Part shown: piece after piece, positions 17,917-27,361 of the stretch | Layout: each line of letters begins with the position of its first letter | How positions within the stretch are numbered: position 1 is the first letter of the stretch | Assembly: GCF_000148725.1 (NCBI RefSeq) | Contig: NZ_GL476319.1 | Span: forward strand, 515,772-579,771 | From: Roseibium sp. TrichSKD4 | Lineage (GTDB): Bacteria; Pseudomonadota; Alphaproteobacteria; Rhizobiales; Stappiaceae | Reading direction: 5' to 3' | Length of the DNA: 64,000 bases | Position numbers and translations under genes: made by a program | Notes under the pieces: model-generated | The model's input: the letters and a program-made list of their open reading frames with translations, nothing else | What the model was told of the DNA's origin: nothing | Database searches by the model: none

Positions 17917-19029
17917 TTAAGGTTTGGGCCCGACCGGCGCATATCGTCCGCCTGACCAGAGATGGAGAACATAGCCGGGCTGGCTCCTGTCCCCTTTCTC
18001 GTCAAAGGAAACAGCACCCAATAGTGTCTCAAATTGCCCGTCTGCCAACGCAGCACCAACAGCCTCAAAATCCAATGTCCCGGCCTGCTCCACAGCCTTG
18101 GCCCACAACTCGATAGCGGCATAAGTCGCCACATCATAGCCACGTGCGACAACATCAGCTTCTGCTAGTCGTTCTGCGAAGCCTTTGGCGCTGGCAAGGT
18201 CCGCCAGATTGGGTGGCAGGGCAAACAAAGTGCCCTCGCCAGCCTCACCACTCAGGAGCCAGAATTCATCAGTGCCTAGCGCATCACCCCCAATCATCTG
18301 AATGGTCAAGCCACGCCGGGCAAACTCGCGTTGAAGGCTCGCCGCTTCCGGGTGATAACCACCGAAAACAAGGACTTCCACATTATCCAACTGCAAAATC
18401 GACCCGAGGGTCTGATACTCAGGCGCGCCCGGATCAATCGCCTCGTAAATCGTTTCGCGGATGCCTCTTTCATTCAGTTGCGCGCGAACAGCGTCAGCCA
18501 GCGCTTTTCCGTAAGCGGACTTATCGTGCACGATAGCTATGCGCGCGTCAGAAAGGTCCTTCGCGAGACCCTCAACAATCGCGGCAGCCTGCTCATCATC
18601 ACGTGGGGCCAGACGAAACAGTCCCGGTCCTGCGCGGTCGTCTGTCAATTGTGGCAATGTAGTTCCGAGCGTGATTTGCAAGATGGAACGCTCCGCCAAG
18701 ATTGGAGCAGATGCCAGCGTGGCACTGAAACAAAAGTTGCCAACAACAAGCGATACGCCACTGCCGACCATCTGATTGGCCACCGCTTTTGCTTCTTCTG
18801 CATCACACTTGTCGTCACTTGTGACCAGCGTGACCGGCTCCCCCAAAATCCCGCCGCGCGCATTGATATCAGCCGCCGCGACGCGGGCACCTATGACCAT
18901 TTGTTCACCGAAGGGAGCAAACTCTCCGGTCAATGGCCCGGCAACACCAATTTGAATCTCGGCCCGCGAGGGCAAGGCCGAAAGCGCCAGCACCCAGAAA
19001 AGGCAGAAGATTTTCGACGCTGTTTTCAT
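17917..19029 (-). CDS. Periplasmic branched-chain amino acid-type ABC substrate-binding protein
   Basis: A 370-residue type I periplasmic binding protein (Leu/Ile/Val-binding family). It has a signal peptide ('IFCLFWVLALSALPSRA'), the family start 'IQIGVAGPLTGEFAPFGEQMVIGARVAAADINARGGILG' and the hinge/ligand region 'IAIVHDKSAYGKALADAVRAQL'. Permease and ATPase genes are absent, so it is an orphan binding protein or partners with a distant transporter. Ligand is not predictable from sequence alone. ATG 19029 is preceded by an in-frame GTG at 19032; neither has a strong Shine-Dalgarno. Confidence 0.88.
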   Translation of the reverse strand: MKTASKIFCLFWVLALSALPSRAEIQIGVAGPLTGEFAPFGEQMVIGARVAAADINARGGILGEPVTLVTSDDKCDAEEAKAVANQMVGSGVSLVVGNFCFSATLASAPILAERSILQITLGTTLPQLTDDRAGPGLFRLAPRDDEQAAAIVEGLAKDLSDARIAIVHDKSAYGKALADAVRAQLNERGIRETIYEAIDPGAPEYQTLGSILQLDNVEVLVFGGYHPEAASLQREFARRGLTIQMIGGDALGTDEFWLLSGEAGEGTLFALPPNLADLASAKGFAERLAEADVVARGYDVATYAAIELWAKAVEQAGTLDFEAVGAALADGQFETLLGAVSFDEKGDRSQPGYVLHLWSGGRYAPVGPKP

Positions 19030-19155
19030 CACTCAATCCGCAATCCAGTCAATCGAGCGGACCATAGGCAGAACCTGGCCCGGAGAAAAGCCCGTTTAAA
19101 CAAACTTTGCACCCCTGCACCTCGCCAAGTTCAAATTCAGGCTATATGTTGGCAG

Positions 19156-19761
19156 ATGAAGAGCAATCAAAGATCCGTTTCCAATCTCAAGATCGTGAAA
19201 GGACGTCCGGCCTTGGTTTCCGGCTCACCCGATCAAAATACATCCGCACCAAATGACGCGCAGCCCGCTTCAAACGAACTGACCTCGCAGGTCTTTCGTG
19301 AAGCGATGAGCTGCGTGCCTGCAGCTGTCCATGTTGTCACCACAGATGGCGTGGCTGGGCGGTGCGGCGCCACTGTCTCCGCCTTTTGTTCCGTCTCTGA
19401 TGATCCGCCCAGTGTGCTCATCTGCCTGAACCGGTCGACACGGATGCACAGCACAGTCCTGCAAAACCGCGTGTTTTGCGTGAACACCCTGTGTGATGGC
19501 CATGAAAACGTGTCGGATGTGTTTGCGGGACGCGGTGACATGGCGATGGAGGACCGCTTCTCGCAACTTGCATGGACACCGCTGGCAACTACCTGCCCAG
19601 CCCTTGATGAGGCTAGTCTGAATATTGATTGCGAGATTTTCAGCCTGACAGAAATGGGCACTCACTCGGTGATCATTGGCAAGGTGCTAGATATCCGCAT
19701 GCGCGAGCCCGGCGATTCCCTGCTTTACTTCAAGCGCGGATACACCAGCGTTTCCACCTGA
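19156..19761 (+). CDS. Flavin reductase domain protein (HpaC/RutF-like)
   Basis: A 201-residue protein with a flavin reductase-like FMN-binding split-barrel domain. 'MSCVPAAVHVVTTDGVAGRCGATVSAFCSVSDDPPSVLICLNRSTRMH' matches the N-terminal half and 'EMGTHSVIIGKVLDIR' the C-terminal strand. Members supply reduced FMN/FAD to two-component monooxygenases. About 45 extra residues precede the domain. The frame is open far upstream, but only the sequence from about 19156 looks coding, so ATG 19156 is the best guess. The P1 peptidase starts 17 nt after it, likely one transcript; no monooxygenase is nearby. Confidence 0.85.
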   Translation: MKSNQRSVSNLKIVKGRPALVSGSPDQNTSAPNDAQPASNELTSQVFREAMSCVPAAVHVVTTDGVAGRCGATVSAFCSVSDDPPSVLICLNRSTRMHSTVLQNRVFCVNTLCDGHENVSDVFAGRGDMAMEDRFSQLAWTPLATTCPALDEASLNIDCEIFSLTEMGTHSVIIGKVLDIRMREPGDSLLYFKRGYTSVST

Positions 19762-19778
19762 AAGACGACGACACAAAG

Positions 19779-20780
19779 ATGCCCGGCTCAAGAAACCTGA
19801 TCACAGATGTTCCCGGCATTCGCGTCGGCAATGCGCAGAGCAGCACAATCAAGTCGGGTGTTTCTGTTATTTGGCCGGATGAGCCGTGTGTAGCCTCGGT
19901 CGCCATTCACGGCGGCGCGCCGGGCACCCGCGAGGTCGCGCTTCTGGAACCGGAACAAACGGTTGAAGCCGTTGACGCCATTGTCCTGTCCGGCGGGTCT
20001 GCCTTTGGCCTTGATGCAGCCGCAGGCGTGCAGGCCCGCCTTCGCGAACTGGGCCACGGATTTGCGGTTGGCGATGTACGCGTTCCCATAGTGCCCAGCG
20101 CGATCCTGTTCGATCTTTTAAACGGCGGTGACAAAGACTGGGGATCAGCAGCCCCTTACAGGGATTTGGGGCGCACCGCCCTGAATGCCGCCGGTACTGA
20201 TTTTGAGCTTGGCTCGGTCGGGGCCGGATATGGCGCGACGACTGCCAATTTGAAAGGTGGCCTTGGGTCTGCCTCCATCACCTTGGCAAATGGTGTTACC
20301 GTTGGTGCACTGGTGGCCGTCAACGCGCTCGGCCGAGCCACCATTGGCGACAGCAAGCACTTCTGGGCAGCCCCACATGAAATCGGAAAGGAGTTTGGCG
20401 GGTTTGGTCTCCCTTCCCCCCTTCCTGATGGTGCGACGGACGTTAAAACCAAGCTGGACGCTTTGACGGCTGGAGCAAACACAACAATTGCCGCCGTAGC
20501 GACAGACGCAATTCTGACAAAAGCTGAAGCAAAGCGCCTTGCCGTGATGGCCCATGATGGCATGTCCCGCGCCTTGTGGCCTGCACACACCCCGTTGGAC
20601 GGCGATCTGATCTTTGCCCTCTCAACCGCAAAACAACCGTTGAAAGACGGACTGTCCGACATGGTGCAGCTAGGGGCCGCCGCGGCCTCCTGCCTTGCTC
20701 GGGCCATTGCCCGCGGCATTTACCATGCAAGCCCTGCCGACAATGATCCCGTTCCAACCTGGACACAAAAACACGGCTGA
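19779..20780 (+). CDS. P1 family N-terminal-nucleophile hydrolase (DmpA/NylC-like)
   Basis: A 333-residue self-processing hydrolase related to the D-aminopeptidase DmpA and the nylon-oligomer hydrolase NylC. Family landmarks are 'ITDVPGIRVGNAQ', 'AIVLSGGSAFGLDAAAGV' and 'GAGYGATTANLKGGLGSAS'. The predicted autocleavage site is N234/T235 in 'AGANTTIAAVATDA', which would expose the catalytic threonine. Substrate is probably a small amide or peptide and cannot be set from sequence. ATG 19779 is chosen because homology begins there; a longer reading would overlap the flavin reductase gene. Confidence 0.9.
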   Translation: MPGSRNLITDVPGIRVGNAQSSTIKSGVSVIWPDEPCVASVAIHGGAPGTREVALLEPEQTVEAVDAIVLSGGSAFGLDAAAGVQARLRELGHGFAVGDVRVPIVPSAILFDLLNGGDKDWGSAAPYRDLGRTALNAAGTDFELGSVGAGYGATTANLKGGLGSASITLANGVTVGALVAVNALGRATIGDSKHFWAAPHEIGKEFGGFGLPSPLPDGATDVKTKLDALTAGANTTIAAVATDAILTKAEAKRLAVMAHDGMSRALWPAHTPLDGDLIFALSTAKQPLKDGLSDMVQLGAAAASCLARAIARGIYHASPADNDPVPTWTQKHG

Positions 20781-20798
20781 CGAAGATCGCCAGCCGTG
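20772..20798. terminator. Bidirectional hairpin between convergent genes
   Basis: CACGGCTG-(11)-CAGCCGTG, a perfect 8-bp stem overlapping the P1 peptidase stop and facing the end of the indolepyruvate oxidoreductase gene. Probably serves both convergent transcripts. Confidence 0.6.
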
Positions 20799-20827
20799 CC
20801 TGATTATCCATCATGAGGAGCTTATAA

Positions 20828-23800
20828 TTACTCGGCCGCTTCCATGAACGAGCCGGATCCATCCCGGTCGTCATTGCCGTTTTTCTCTAGCTGCTCAAGC
20901 AGTTGCGAACGCTTCGCAGCAGCCTTTTCCATGTTGGCTTCTTTCACCGGACCGAATCCACGAATTTGATCCGGAACACGAGCCAGTTCCACGACAAGTC
21001 CGTAGTTGGACGGTGTGATGTCCTTCACAATGCGCTTCAGATCAGCCTTGTATTGCTCGATCAAGGCACGCTCAGCCTTGCGTTCAGCGGTCTTGCCAAA
21101 CGGATCGAGCCAGCTGCCACGCAGATGCTTGAACTTGGTCATCAAACCAAAGGCCGTGAAGATCCAAGGACCGAACGCTATCTTCTTCGGTCGGCCTGTC
21201 CGCGCATCGATCTGTTGTGCCAGAAGCGGTGGAGCGAGATGAACCTTCAGCTTCTTTGGATCAGCAAAACGCGCAGCAACCTTCTTCTTGAAGGCCGGGT
21301 CGGAGTAAAGCCGTGCGACTTCATACTCATCCTTATAGGCCATGACCTTGTAGAGCATATCTGCCACTGTCGACGTCAGACGCTCCGTTCCTGGACCATG
21401 TTCACGGTCCGCCTTTTGAACCATGCCAACCAGATCGCGATAAACCCCGGCATAAGCCGTGTCCTGATAGGCAGTCAGCTCTTTGGCAAGCTGCTCGATC
21501 TTTTCATCAAGACTCAGCTCAGGCTGCTTTTCCTCACGCGGCAGCTTGTCCAAAATGAGATTGGCATCAGCCACCAAAACACGCCCTGCGCGGAACGCCT
21601 GAATGTTTGGCTTTACCGCAGCACCGTTCAGCTCCAGCGCGCTTTCAATCGCCTTGGCAGAAACCGGAATGCTGCCGGACTGATAGGCCATGCCAACAAG
21701 CAGCATGTTTGCGAAGATGGCATCGCCCAGAAGCTTTTCTGCAATTCCAGCTGCATCCATCGCCAGATAAGTCGCTGACCCGTCATTCAGAGCCCGGTCC
21801 ATGCGAATTTCGTCAAAGGACAGCGTTTGTTTGAGAACAAACTCAGCCGTTGGCGCAACGCGCGTATTGGCCACTGTGGTTGTCGCCTTACGGTTCGCCA
21901 TTGCCAGCTGCTCGGCATTGGTCGCAACCACCATGTCACTGGCCAAAAGCAGATCAAGGCTTGCCGTTGGAACACGCGGACCCTCGATGCTGCGATCAGC
22001 AGCTGCAAAGCGAACATGAGAGGTCACAGGACCACCTTTTTGGGCAAGACCCGTCATGTCGAGTGTTGAGGCTTGTTTGCCATCGATATGCGCAGCCATT
22101 GCCAAAACGGCACTGATGGTGGTGACGCCCATACCGCCGATCCCGGCAACCAGCATGTTGTGCGTGCGCTCAAGCGACGGCAATTCTGGCTTGTCGATGG
22201 AGGCAACCAGCGCATCGATATCAACTTCTGCCTTTTCCGGCTTCTTGAGCGCTGCACCCTCGATCTCGACAAAAGACGGGCAGAAACCCTTCACACAGGT
22301 GAAGTCCTTGTTACAGCTGGACTGGTTGATCTGACGCTTTTCGCCAAATGGTGTTTGAAGAGGCTCGACTGACAAGCAGTTAGACTGAACCGAACAATCT
22401 CCGCAGCCTTCACAGACCCGGTCATTGATGAACATCCGCTTGTCCGGATCGGGAAAGAGGCCCCGTTTGCGGCGGCGACGCTTTTCAGCAGCACAGGTCT
22501 GATCGTAAACAATCGCCGTCACGCCTTCAGTTTTTTGAAGCTCTTTTTGAACATCCATCAGGTGGTCGCGGTGATGAATGTCGGTGCCCGGCGCAAGATT
22601 GCTCCAAGAGCCGTAAACCTCAGGCGTTTCACTAAGGAGAACGACCTTCTTGACACCTTCCGCAGACAACTGGCGGGTAATTTGCGGTACGGTCAACGTA
22701 CCCTCAACATCCTGACCACCGGTCATGGCTACAGCATCGTTGTAGAGGATCTTGTAGGTGATGTTTTCTTTTGAGGCCAAAGACTGACGAATGGCAAGAA
22801 TGCCCGAGTGGAAATAGGTTCCATCACCCAGATTGGCGAAAACATGCTTGTCGTTGGAAAACGCGCTTTGCCCCATCCAGATCACGCCTTCACCGCCCAT
22901 GGCGATCTGACCATCGGTCACACGGCCAGCAACCTCAGCCATCGCGTGGCAACCGATTCCTGGCAGGGCACGGGAGCCTTCCGGTACAACGGTGGATGTG
23001 GAGTGCGGACAGCCGGAACAGAAATAAGGAATGCGGGCTGCCCGTTCTGCATGGCCTTGTGCCCACATCACCTGACGGTTCATGCGCTCTGAAACCTCAC
23101 GCATTTCCGGCGTGATGGCCTCTTCGGGAAGCCATTTCAAAAGCGCTTCGATGATTTCGGCAACAGACAGCTCAAGCACATCCGACAGGAATGGCGCGCC
23201 ATTCGGCTGGGTCTTGCCCCAGATTTGCGGACGTTTTTCAGCGTTCCAGTGGTACGAAATTTCCTTGATCTGCGTTTCAAGGAAGGCACGCTTGTGCTCA
23301 ACAACGAGCATTTTCTCAACACCGCTGGCAAAGCGGGTGATCCCTTCCGGCTCCAGCGGCCACGGCATTGCGACCTTGTAAATCGCCAGACCAAATTTTC
23401 GAGCGCGTTCTTGCGTAAATCCAATTAGATCAAGCGCCTGACGCAAGTCGCGATAGGCCTTGCCGGTGGCAACGAGACCAAGTTTCACACGGCGGTCCGC
23501 GCCAAAGGCCACCCGATCCAAGCCGTTTGCCCGCACATAGGCCTGCGCAGCCGGCAGACGCAATTCGCGGATCAGGCGTTCGGTTTCAAGGCGGTTCCCA
23601 AGGAAGAGGTCACGGTTCTGGCGATAATCCTCGCGCGGGTCCTGCTCGCTAGGGCGCAGAAACTGCAGCCGGTCATCATTGACGTTGATGGTCGCCGACG
23701 CATCCATCGTGTCTGCCAGACAGATGATGGCCGTCCACAAACTGGAGAAACGGGACATTTTCAGTCCGTGCAGGCCGTAGTCCAACACATCCTGAATATC

Positions 23801-24346
23801 GGAGGGGTTCAGGATTGGCGTTTCGGCGTGCTGGAAGAAAAATTCGCTCTGCGCCGGAAGGATGGAGGATTTTGCAAGATGGTCATCCCCGGCAAGCGCC
23901 AAAACACCGCCATGACGATCTGTGCCGGACGCACAGCCTTGCTTGAGGGCATCACCTGCCCGGTCAACGCCGGGAGCCTTGCCGTACCAGATACCAAACA
24001 CGCCGTCATAGTCAGAGCCCTGTCCATGCAAGCGAGCCTTCTGTGATCCCATAACGGCTGACGCACCAAGTTCCTCGTTGATGCCTGGTTTGAACACAAC
24101 ATCATGACTGGAGAGATGGCGCTTTGCCCGCATCAGCTCGGTGTCATATCCACCCAGAGGGGAGCCGCGATAGCCGGAGACAAATCCCCCGGTTTTCAAT
24201 CCATTTGCGCGGTCCAGACGCACGCGGTCTAGCGTAAGCCGCACCAGCGCCTGGATTCCGGTCAGATAAACCTGACCGCTTGTTGCCACATACTTGTCTT
24301 CAAGGGTGATCCCTTGACGGATATCGTGGGGCACGTGAACATTCAT
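20828..24346 (-). CDS. Indolepyruvate ferredoxin oxidoreductase, fused alpha-beta form
   Basis: A 1172-residue enzyme that oxidatively decarboxylates aryl pyruvates (indole-, phenyl-, hydroxyphenylpyruvate) to aryl-acetyl-CoA with ferredoxin reduction. It has a pyrimidine-binding region near the N-terminus ('GFVSGYRGSPLGGYD'). The TPP-binding region has 'YFCSGCPHSTSTVVPEG' and 'GIGCHAMAEVAG'. Iron-sulfur cysteines occur in 'CEGCGDCSVQSNC' and 'CNKDFTCVKGFCP'. The gamma/catalytic domain has 'GIGGMGVTTISAVLAMAAH'. In many archaea and bacteria the subunits are separate; the fused form is common in proteobacteria. An Lrp regulator is divergent at 24492, suggesting amino-acid-responsive control. 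Confidence 0.95.
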   Translation of the reverse strand: MNVHVPHDIRQGITLEDKYVATSGQVYLTGIQALVRLTLDRVRLDRANGLKTGGFVSGYRGSPLGGYDTELMRAKRHLSSHDVVFKPGINEELGASAVMGSQKARLHGQGSDYDGVFGIWYGKAPGVDRAGDALKQGCASGTDRHGGVLALAGDDHLAKSSILPAQSEFFFQHAETPILNPSDIQDVLDYGLHGLKMSRFSSLWTAIICLADTMDASATINVNDDRLQFLRPSEQDPREDYRQNRDLFLGNRLETERLIRELRLPAAQAYVRANGLDRVAFGADRRVKLGLVATGKAYRDLRQALDLIGFTQERARKFGLAIYKVAMPWPLEPEGITRFASGVEKMLVVEHKRAFLETQIKEISYHWNAEKRPQIWGKTQPNGAPFLSDVLELSVAEIIEALLKWLPEEAITPEMREVSERMNRQVMWAQGHAERAARIPYFCSGCPHSTSTVVPEGSRALPGIGCHAMAEVAGRVTDGQIAMGGEGVIWMGQSAFSNDKHVFANLGDGTYFHSGILAIRQSLASKENITYKILYNDAVAMTGGQDVEGTLTVPQITRQLSAEGVKKVVLLSETPEVYGSWSNLAPGTDIHHRDHLMDVQKELQKTEGVTAIVYDQTCAAEKRRRRKRGLFPDPDKRMFINDRVCEGCGDCSVQSNCLSVEPLQTPFGEKRQINQSSCNKDFTCVKGFCPSFVEIEGAALKKPEKAEVDIDALVASIDKPELPSLERTHNMLVAGIGGMGVTTISAVLAMAAHIDGKQASTLDMTGLAQKGGPVTSHVRFAAADRSIEGPRVPTASLDLLLASDMVVATNAEQLAMANRKATTTVANTRVAPTAEFVLKQTLSFDEIRMDRALNDGSATYLAMDAAGIAEKLLGDAIFANMLLVGMAYQSGSIPVSAKAIESALELNGAAVKPNIQAFRAGRVLVADANLILDKLPREEKQPELSLDEKIEQLAKELTAYQDTAYAGVYRDLVGMVQKADREHGPGTERLTSTVADMLYKVMAYKDEYEVARLYSDPAFKKKVAARFADPKKLKVHLAPPLLAQQIDARTGRPKKIAFGPWIFTAFGLMTKFKHLRGSWLDPFGKTAERKAERALIEQYKADLKRIVKDITPSNYGLVVELARVPDQIRGFGPVKEANMEKAAAKRSQLLEQLEKNGNDDRDGSGSFMEAAE

Positions 24347-24491
24347 CCGATCTCCCTCCTTGCCGGATTTTATTGGGCCCGTCGTCCTGGCCTCGTATCA
24401 TCAGACTAATATCGTTTTTTTCTCGGGCAATTTCTGTGCTATCGTCCCGCCTACAACCAAAAACAACGCGTAAAAATTCCTCTCCAGAGCC

Positions 24492-24971
24492 ATGAACGAA
24501 AAAAATCTACTCGACCCGTCGGATATTCGCGTTTTGCGTGTTCTTCAACGCGACGCATCAATGTCAATCGCAGATATCGCAAGGGAGGCAGGCATGAGCC
24601 AAACCCCTTGCTGGCGCCGTATAAAGAAACTCAAGGAACAAGGGATTATCAAGCAAATCACCGCAGTTATCGACCGAGAATCGGTCGGACTCGGGTTTAT
24701 TGCCTACTCCTTTGTTAAACTGGCCGTACCAAGCCGGGAAAACATGGAGACTTTCGACAAGCTGGTGCATCACTGGCCGGAAGTTGTGATCTGCGAGCGC
24801 ATCACGGGGGCTGTCGATTATCTCATCAAGGTCGTTGCCGATGACATAAAGGCCTATGACGACTTTCTCAGGCTGAAACTGCTGGACAACACGCTTGTGT
24901 CCGACGTTCAGTCGCGCATCGTGGTGAACACGGTCAAGGACACCTGTGTTCTACCGCTTCGAGAGAATTAA
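24492..24971 (+). CDS. Lrp/AsnC family transcriptional regulator
   Basis: A 159-residue regulator. The N-terminal winged HTH is 'LDPSDIRVLRVLQRDASMSIADIAREAGMSQTPCWRRIKKLKEQGII' and the C-terminal RAM/ACT ligand domain includes 'ERITGAVDYLIKVVADDIKAYDDFL'. Such proteins sense amino acids. It is divergent from the indolepyruvate oxidoreductase gene, with 145 bp between, and its 3' end overlaps the convergent DadA-like gene by 4 bp. It is therefore the likely local regulator of aromatic amino acid turnover; the ligand is inferred. Confidence 0.93.
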   Translation: MNEKNLLDPSDIRVLRVLQRDASMSIADIAREAGMSQTPCWRRIKKLKEQGIIKQITAVIDRESVGLGFIAYSFVKLAVPSRENMETFDKLVHHWPEVVICERITGAVDYLIKVVADDIKAYDDFLRLKLLDNTLVSDVQSRIVVNTVKDTCVLPLREN

Positions 24972-26221
24972 GTCTGCGGTCCAAATCGGGCTGGAGAAAA
25001 CGGCTCAACGTCAACAGCTGGCGTCTGCCCAAGGATGAGTTCGCTCATCAGGCGGCCGCTCAGCGGGCCGAGCGTAAAGCCTGAATGACCGTGGCCGAAA
25101 TTGTACCAGAGATTGGCCACTTTCTGGGACTTGCCAAGAACGGGCAGAGAATCCGGCAAACATGGGCGGCTGCCACACCAGGGTTCGGCGTCCACCGCCT
25201 CTCCAAGCGGAAATATCTCGCGCGCCCGACGCTCTGCAAGCGCCATCTGCGCCACGTTTGGCGCAGCGTCCCGATGCGAAAAATCAACGCCGGTCGTCAA
25301 ACGGATTCCCTTTTCCATAGGAGTGAGCACGAAGCCATTCGACATATCGACAACAGGGCGTGACAAAGACGCCCCAGACCTTGGCCGGAAATGCAGGTGA
25401 TGCCCACGTTTGACGGCCAGCGGAAAGGGGTCACCAAATTGCTTGCAGAACTCCCCTGACCACGGCCCGAGCGCAACGACCACATGCCGCCCCACCAATT
25501 CGCCGCGATCACAGGGCAGCATCCACTGGCCGCGAACCCGTTTTAACGGCGTCGCATCGGCTGAGAAAAACTTGCCGCCCTCACGCACAAAAGCCCGCCA
25601 AATTGCCTCCGTCACCGCACCGGGACTGGAGACCGATTCTGTCTGCGGCCAGAACAATCCGCTATAGCCCGTCGTGGTCAAATCACGTTCAAGACCCGCG
25701 ATACCTTCTTCATCAAGCTCGTGGTAATCCACCCCGAACACCCGCGCAAAATACCGCTCTGTATCTCCGGCGGAAAAGCCGGGGCCGGACTTGAACAAGT
25801 GAAGCCAGCCGCTTTTTCGGTAGAATCGTTGGGAATTGGCCAGCTCAGAAAGCTTGGCATGTTCCTCCAGCACCATCTCGCGCATGCGCCCCATAATCCG
25901 CGCATAGTCTTGCACATGCCGTTGAGAGCCATAACGCTTATACGCGGCCAGCCAAGGCAACAGTTGCGGCAAGGCCTTCAGATCCAGTGAAACCGCCGAG
26001 GATTGGCCAAACAGGATCTGCAACAAAGTGATTGGATTGGACGGAAACGGATGCGGCGCAAAGCCGTTGCGCTCAACAACACCGGCATTGCCAAACGACG
26101 TTTCCTCGCCCGGATAGCGCCGATCCACGAGGATAACATCCAGCCCGCGCTGGCGTAGATGCATCGCGGTGGAAACCCCGATGATCCCTGCGCCCAGAAC
26201 AATAACATCAGCCTGATGCAA
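24968..26221 (-). CDS. DadA-like FAD-dependent amino acid oxidase/dehydrogenase
   Basis: A 417-residue flavoprotein of the DAO superfamily. It has the N-terminal dinucleotide fold 'DVIVLGAGIIGVSTAMHLRQRGLDVILVDRR' and the DadA-type 'ETSFGNAGVVERNGFAPHPFPSNP'. The C-terminal FAD motif is 'NLWYNFGHGHSGFTLGPLSGRL'. It would convert amino acids to 2-oxo acids. Beside an arylpyruvate oxidoreductase it may supply aryl pyruvates from D- or L-aromatic amino acids; substrate is inferred from context only. It converges on the Lrp gene and is divergent from the transporter at 26327. Confidence 0.88.
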   Translation of the reverse strand: MHQADVIVLGAGIIGVSTAMHLRQRGLDVILVDRRYPGEETSFGNAGVVERNGFAPHPFPSNPITLLQILFGQSSAVSLDLKALPQLLPWLAAYKRYGSQRHVQDYARIMGRMREMVLEEHAKLSELANSQRFYRKSGWLHLFKSGPGFSAGDTERYFARVFGVDYHELDEEGIAGLERDLTTTGYSGLFWPQTESVSSPGAVTEAIWRAFVREGGKFFSADATPLKRVRGQWMLPCDRGELVGRHVVVALGPWSGEFCKQFGDPFPLAVKRGHHLHFRPRSGASLSRPVVDMSNGFVLTPMEKGIRLTTGVDFSHRDAAPNVAQMALAERRAREIFPLGEAVDAEPWCGSRPCLPDSLPVLGKSQKVANLWYNFGHGHSGFTLGPLSGRLMSELILGQTPAVDVEPFSPARFGPQT

Positions 26222-26231
26222 GACACCCTCT

Positions 26232-26271
26232 TGGAAAAAAAGACAATTTATGTCTTACCCTAGTTTTTCCA
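26232..26271. promoter_or_regulatory. Nested inverted repeats in the divergent promoter region
   Basis: Outer arms TGGAAAAA (26232-26239) and TTTTTCCA (26264-26271) enclose inner arms AAGACA (26240-26245) and TGTCTT (26251-26256). The site lies between the divergent dadA-like and transporter genes and could bind the nearby Lrp regulator. This is a positional inference. Confidence 0.45.
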
Positions 26272-26326
26272 GCAGACAAAAAGCACAAGGGCAATCCGCG
26301 TTATTTAACGGTTGAAAGGTCTGATT

Positions 26327-27304
26327 TTGGGCAAATATCTGATCACGCTCCCGTTTTCCGCCCTTGGCTGGATCGGACAACGTGGTGCCGCGGCCGTCGC
26401 GATTTCAGTCGTGATCGGCATGTTACTGCCGGCCTTTTCCAGCTACGCCCGCCCTTATCTGAGCGAGGCGGTGTTTGTCCTGCTTGTATTGGCTTTCATG
26501 CGGGTGGACACGGCGGCAATCCTTCTTCGTTTGAAACGTCCGACGCTTCTTCTCGCCTCAACTCTCTGGATGCTTCTGGCCCTGCCCCTTCTGGCGGTCG
26601 TACTGGTACATGCCACTGGTCTCATTGCATTGCGTCCCGAGGTGATGTTGGCCGTCTTCATTGCAACAGCCGCACCGTCCGTCATGTCCGCACCCGCTTT
26701 CATTTACCTGATGGGGCTGGACGGTGCCCTCAGCCTGACGGTGTTGGTCATCGGGATCATGGCGACGCCGTTAACAGCCCCGCTGATCGGCGTGCTAATG
26801 CTTGGACCAGACCTGCCGCTGAGCAGTTTGGATCTCGGCCTGCATCTCGCGCTCCTGCTCGGCGGCTCTTATGGAACTGCGTGGATCATTCGAAAGCTGG
26901 CTGGCGAGGCAAGGATCAGCACCGCGCGATATCAGATCGACGGGCTTAACGTCATGGTGCTTTTTTTCTTTGCCATTGCGGCAATGGATGGGGTGGCTGC
27001 CAGCTTTCTGGAGCGCCCTGTCTTCACAACCGTTATAGCCGCGCTCACCTTTGTGTTGGCTTTCACGCAAATCGTGTTGACGCTATTGGTGTTTTCAAAG
27101 TCTTCGCGCGCTGATGCATTCGTGATTGCCCATTCCAGCGGAGCGCGGAACATGGGCCTTCTGGTCGCTGCCCTTGGAGGCACATTGCCGGATGCCGCCT
27201 GGCTCTGGTTCGCCCTTGCCCAACTCCCAATCTACACCCTGCCCTATATCTTGCGTCCCTTTGGCAGACGGTACTGCGGGTTGGTTCAAGCACCTTCGAC
27301 TTGA
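26327..27304 (+). CDS. Bile acid:sodium symporter (BASS)-like membrane transporter
   Basis: About 325 residues, almost entirely hydrophobic, with roughly nine to ten predicted helices. A conserved-looking 'ATAAPSVMSAPAFIYLMGLDGALSLTVLVIG' and 'AHSSGARNMGLLVAALGG' resemble the crossover-helix motifs of BASS transporters. Substrate is unknown. Next to a divergent amino-acid oxidase, an organic-acid or amino-acid-derived substrate is plausible. There is no ATG start. TTG 26327 has AAAGGT 6 nt upstream and is preferred over TTG 26312, which lacks a Shine-Dalgarno. Confidence 0.72.
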   Translation: MGKYLITLPFSALGWIGQRGAAAVAISVVIGMLLPAFSSYARPYLSEAVFVLLVLAFMRVDTAAILLRLKRPTLLLASTLWMLLALPLLAVVLVHATGLIALRPEVMLAVFIATAAPSVMSAPAFIYLMGLDGALSLTVLVIGIMATPLTAPLIGVLMLGPDLPLSSLDLGLHLALLLGGSYGTAWIIRKLAGEARISTARYQIDGLNVMVLFFFAIAAMDGVAASFLERPVFTTVIAALTFVLAFTQIVLTLLVFSKSSRADAFVIAHSSGARNMGLLVAALGGTLPDAAWLWFALAQLPIYTLPYILRPFGRRYCGLVQAPST

Positions 27305-27361
27305 GGCAGACACAATTCCGGCGTTAGCTGTGACGACTTCAATTTCAAGTGAATTGATTTG

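Noticed and set aside
18331-19155. Upstream extension of the flavin reductase frame
   Set aside because: Lies opposite the binding-protein gene and shows no protein-like conservation; the domain begins after 19156.
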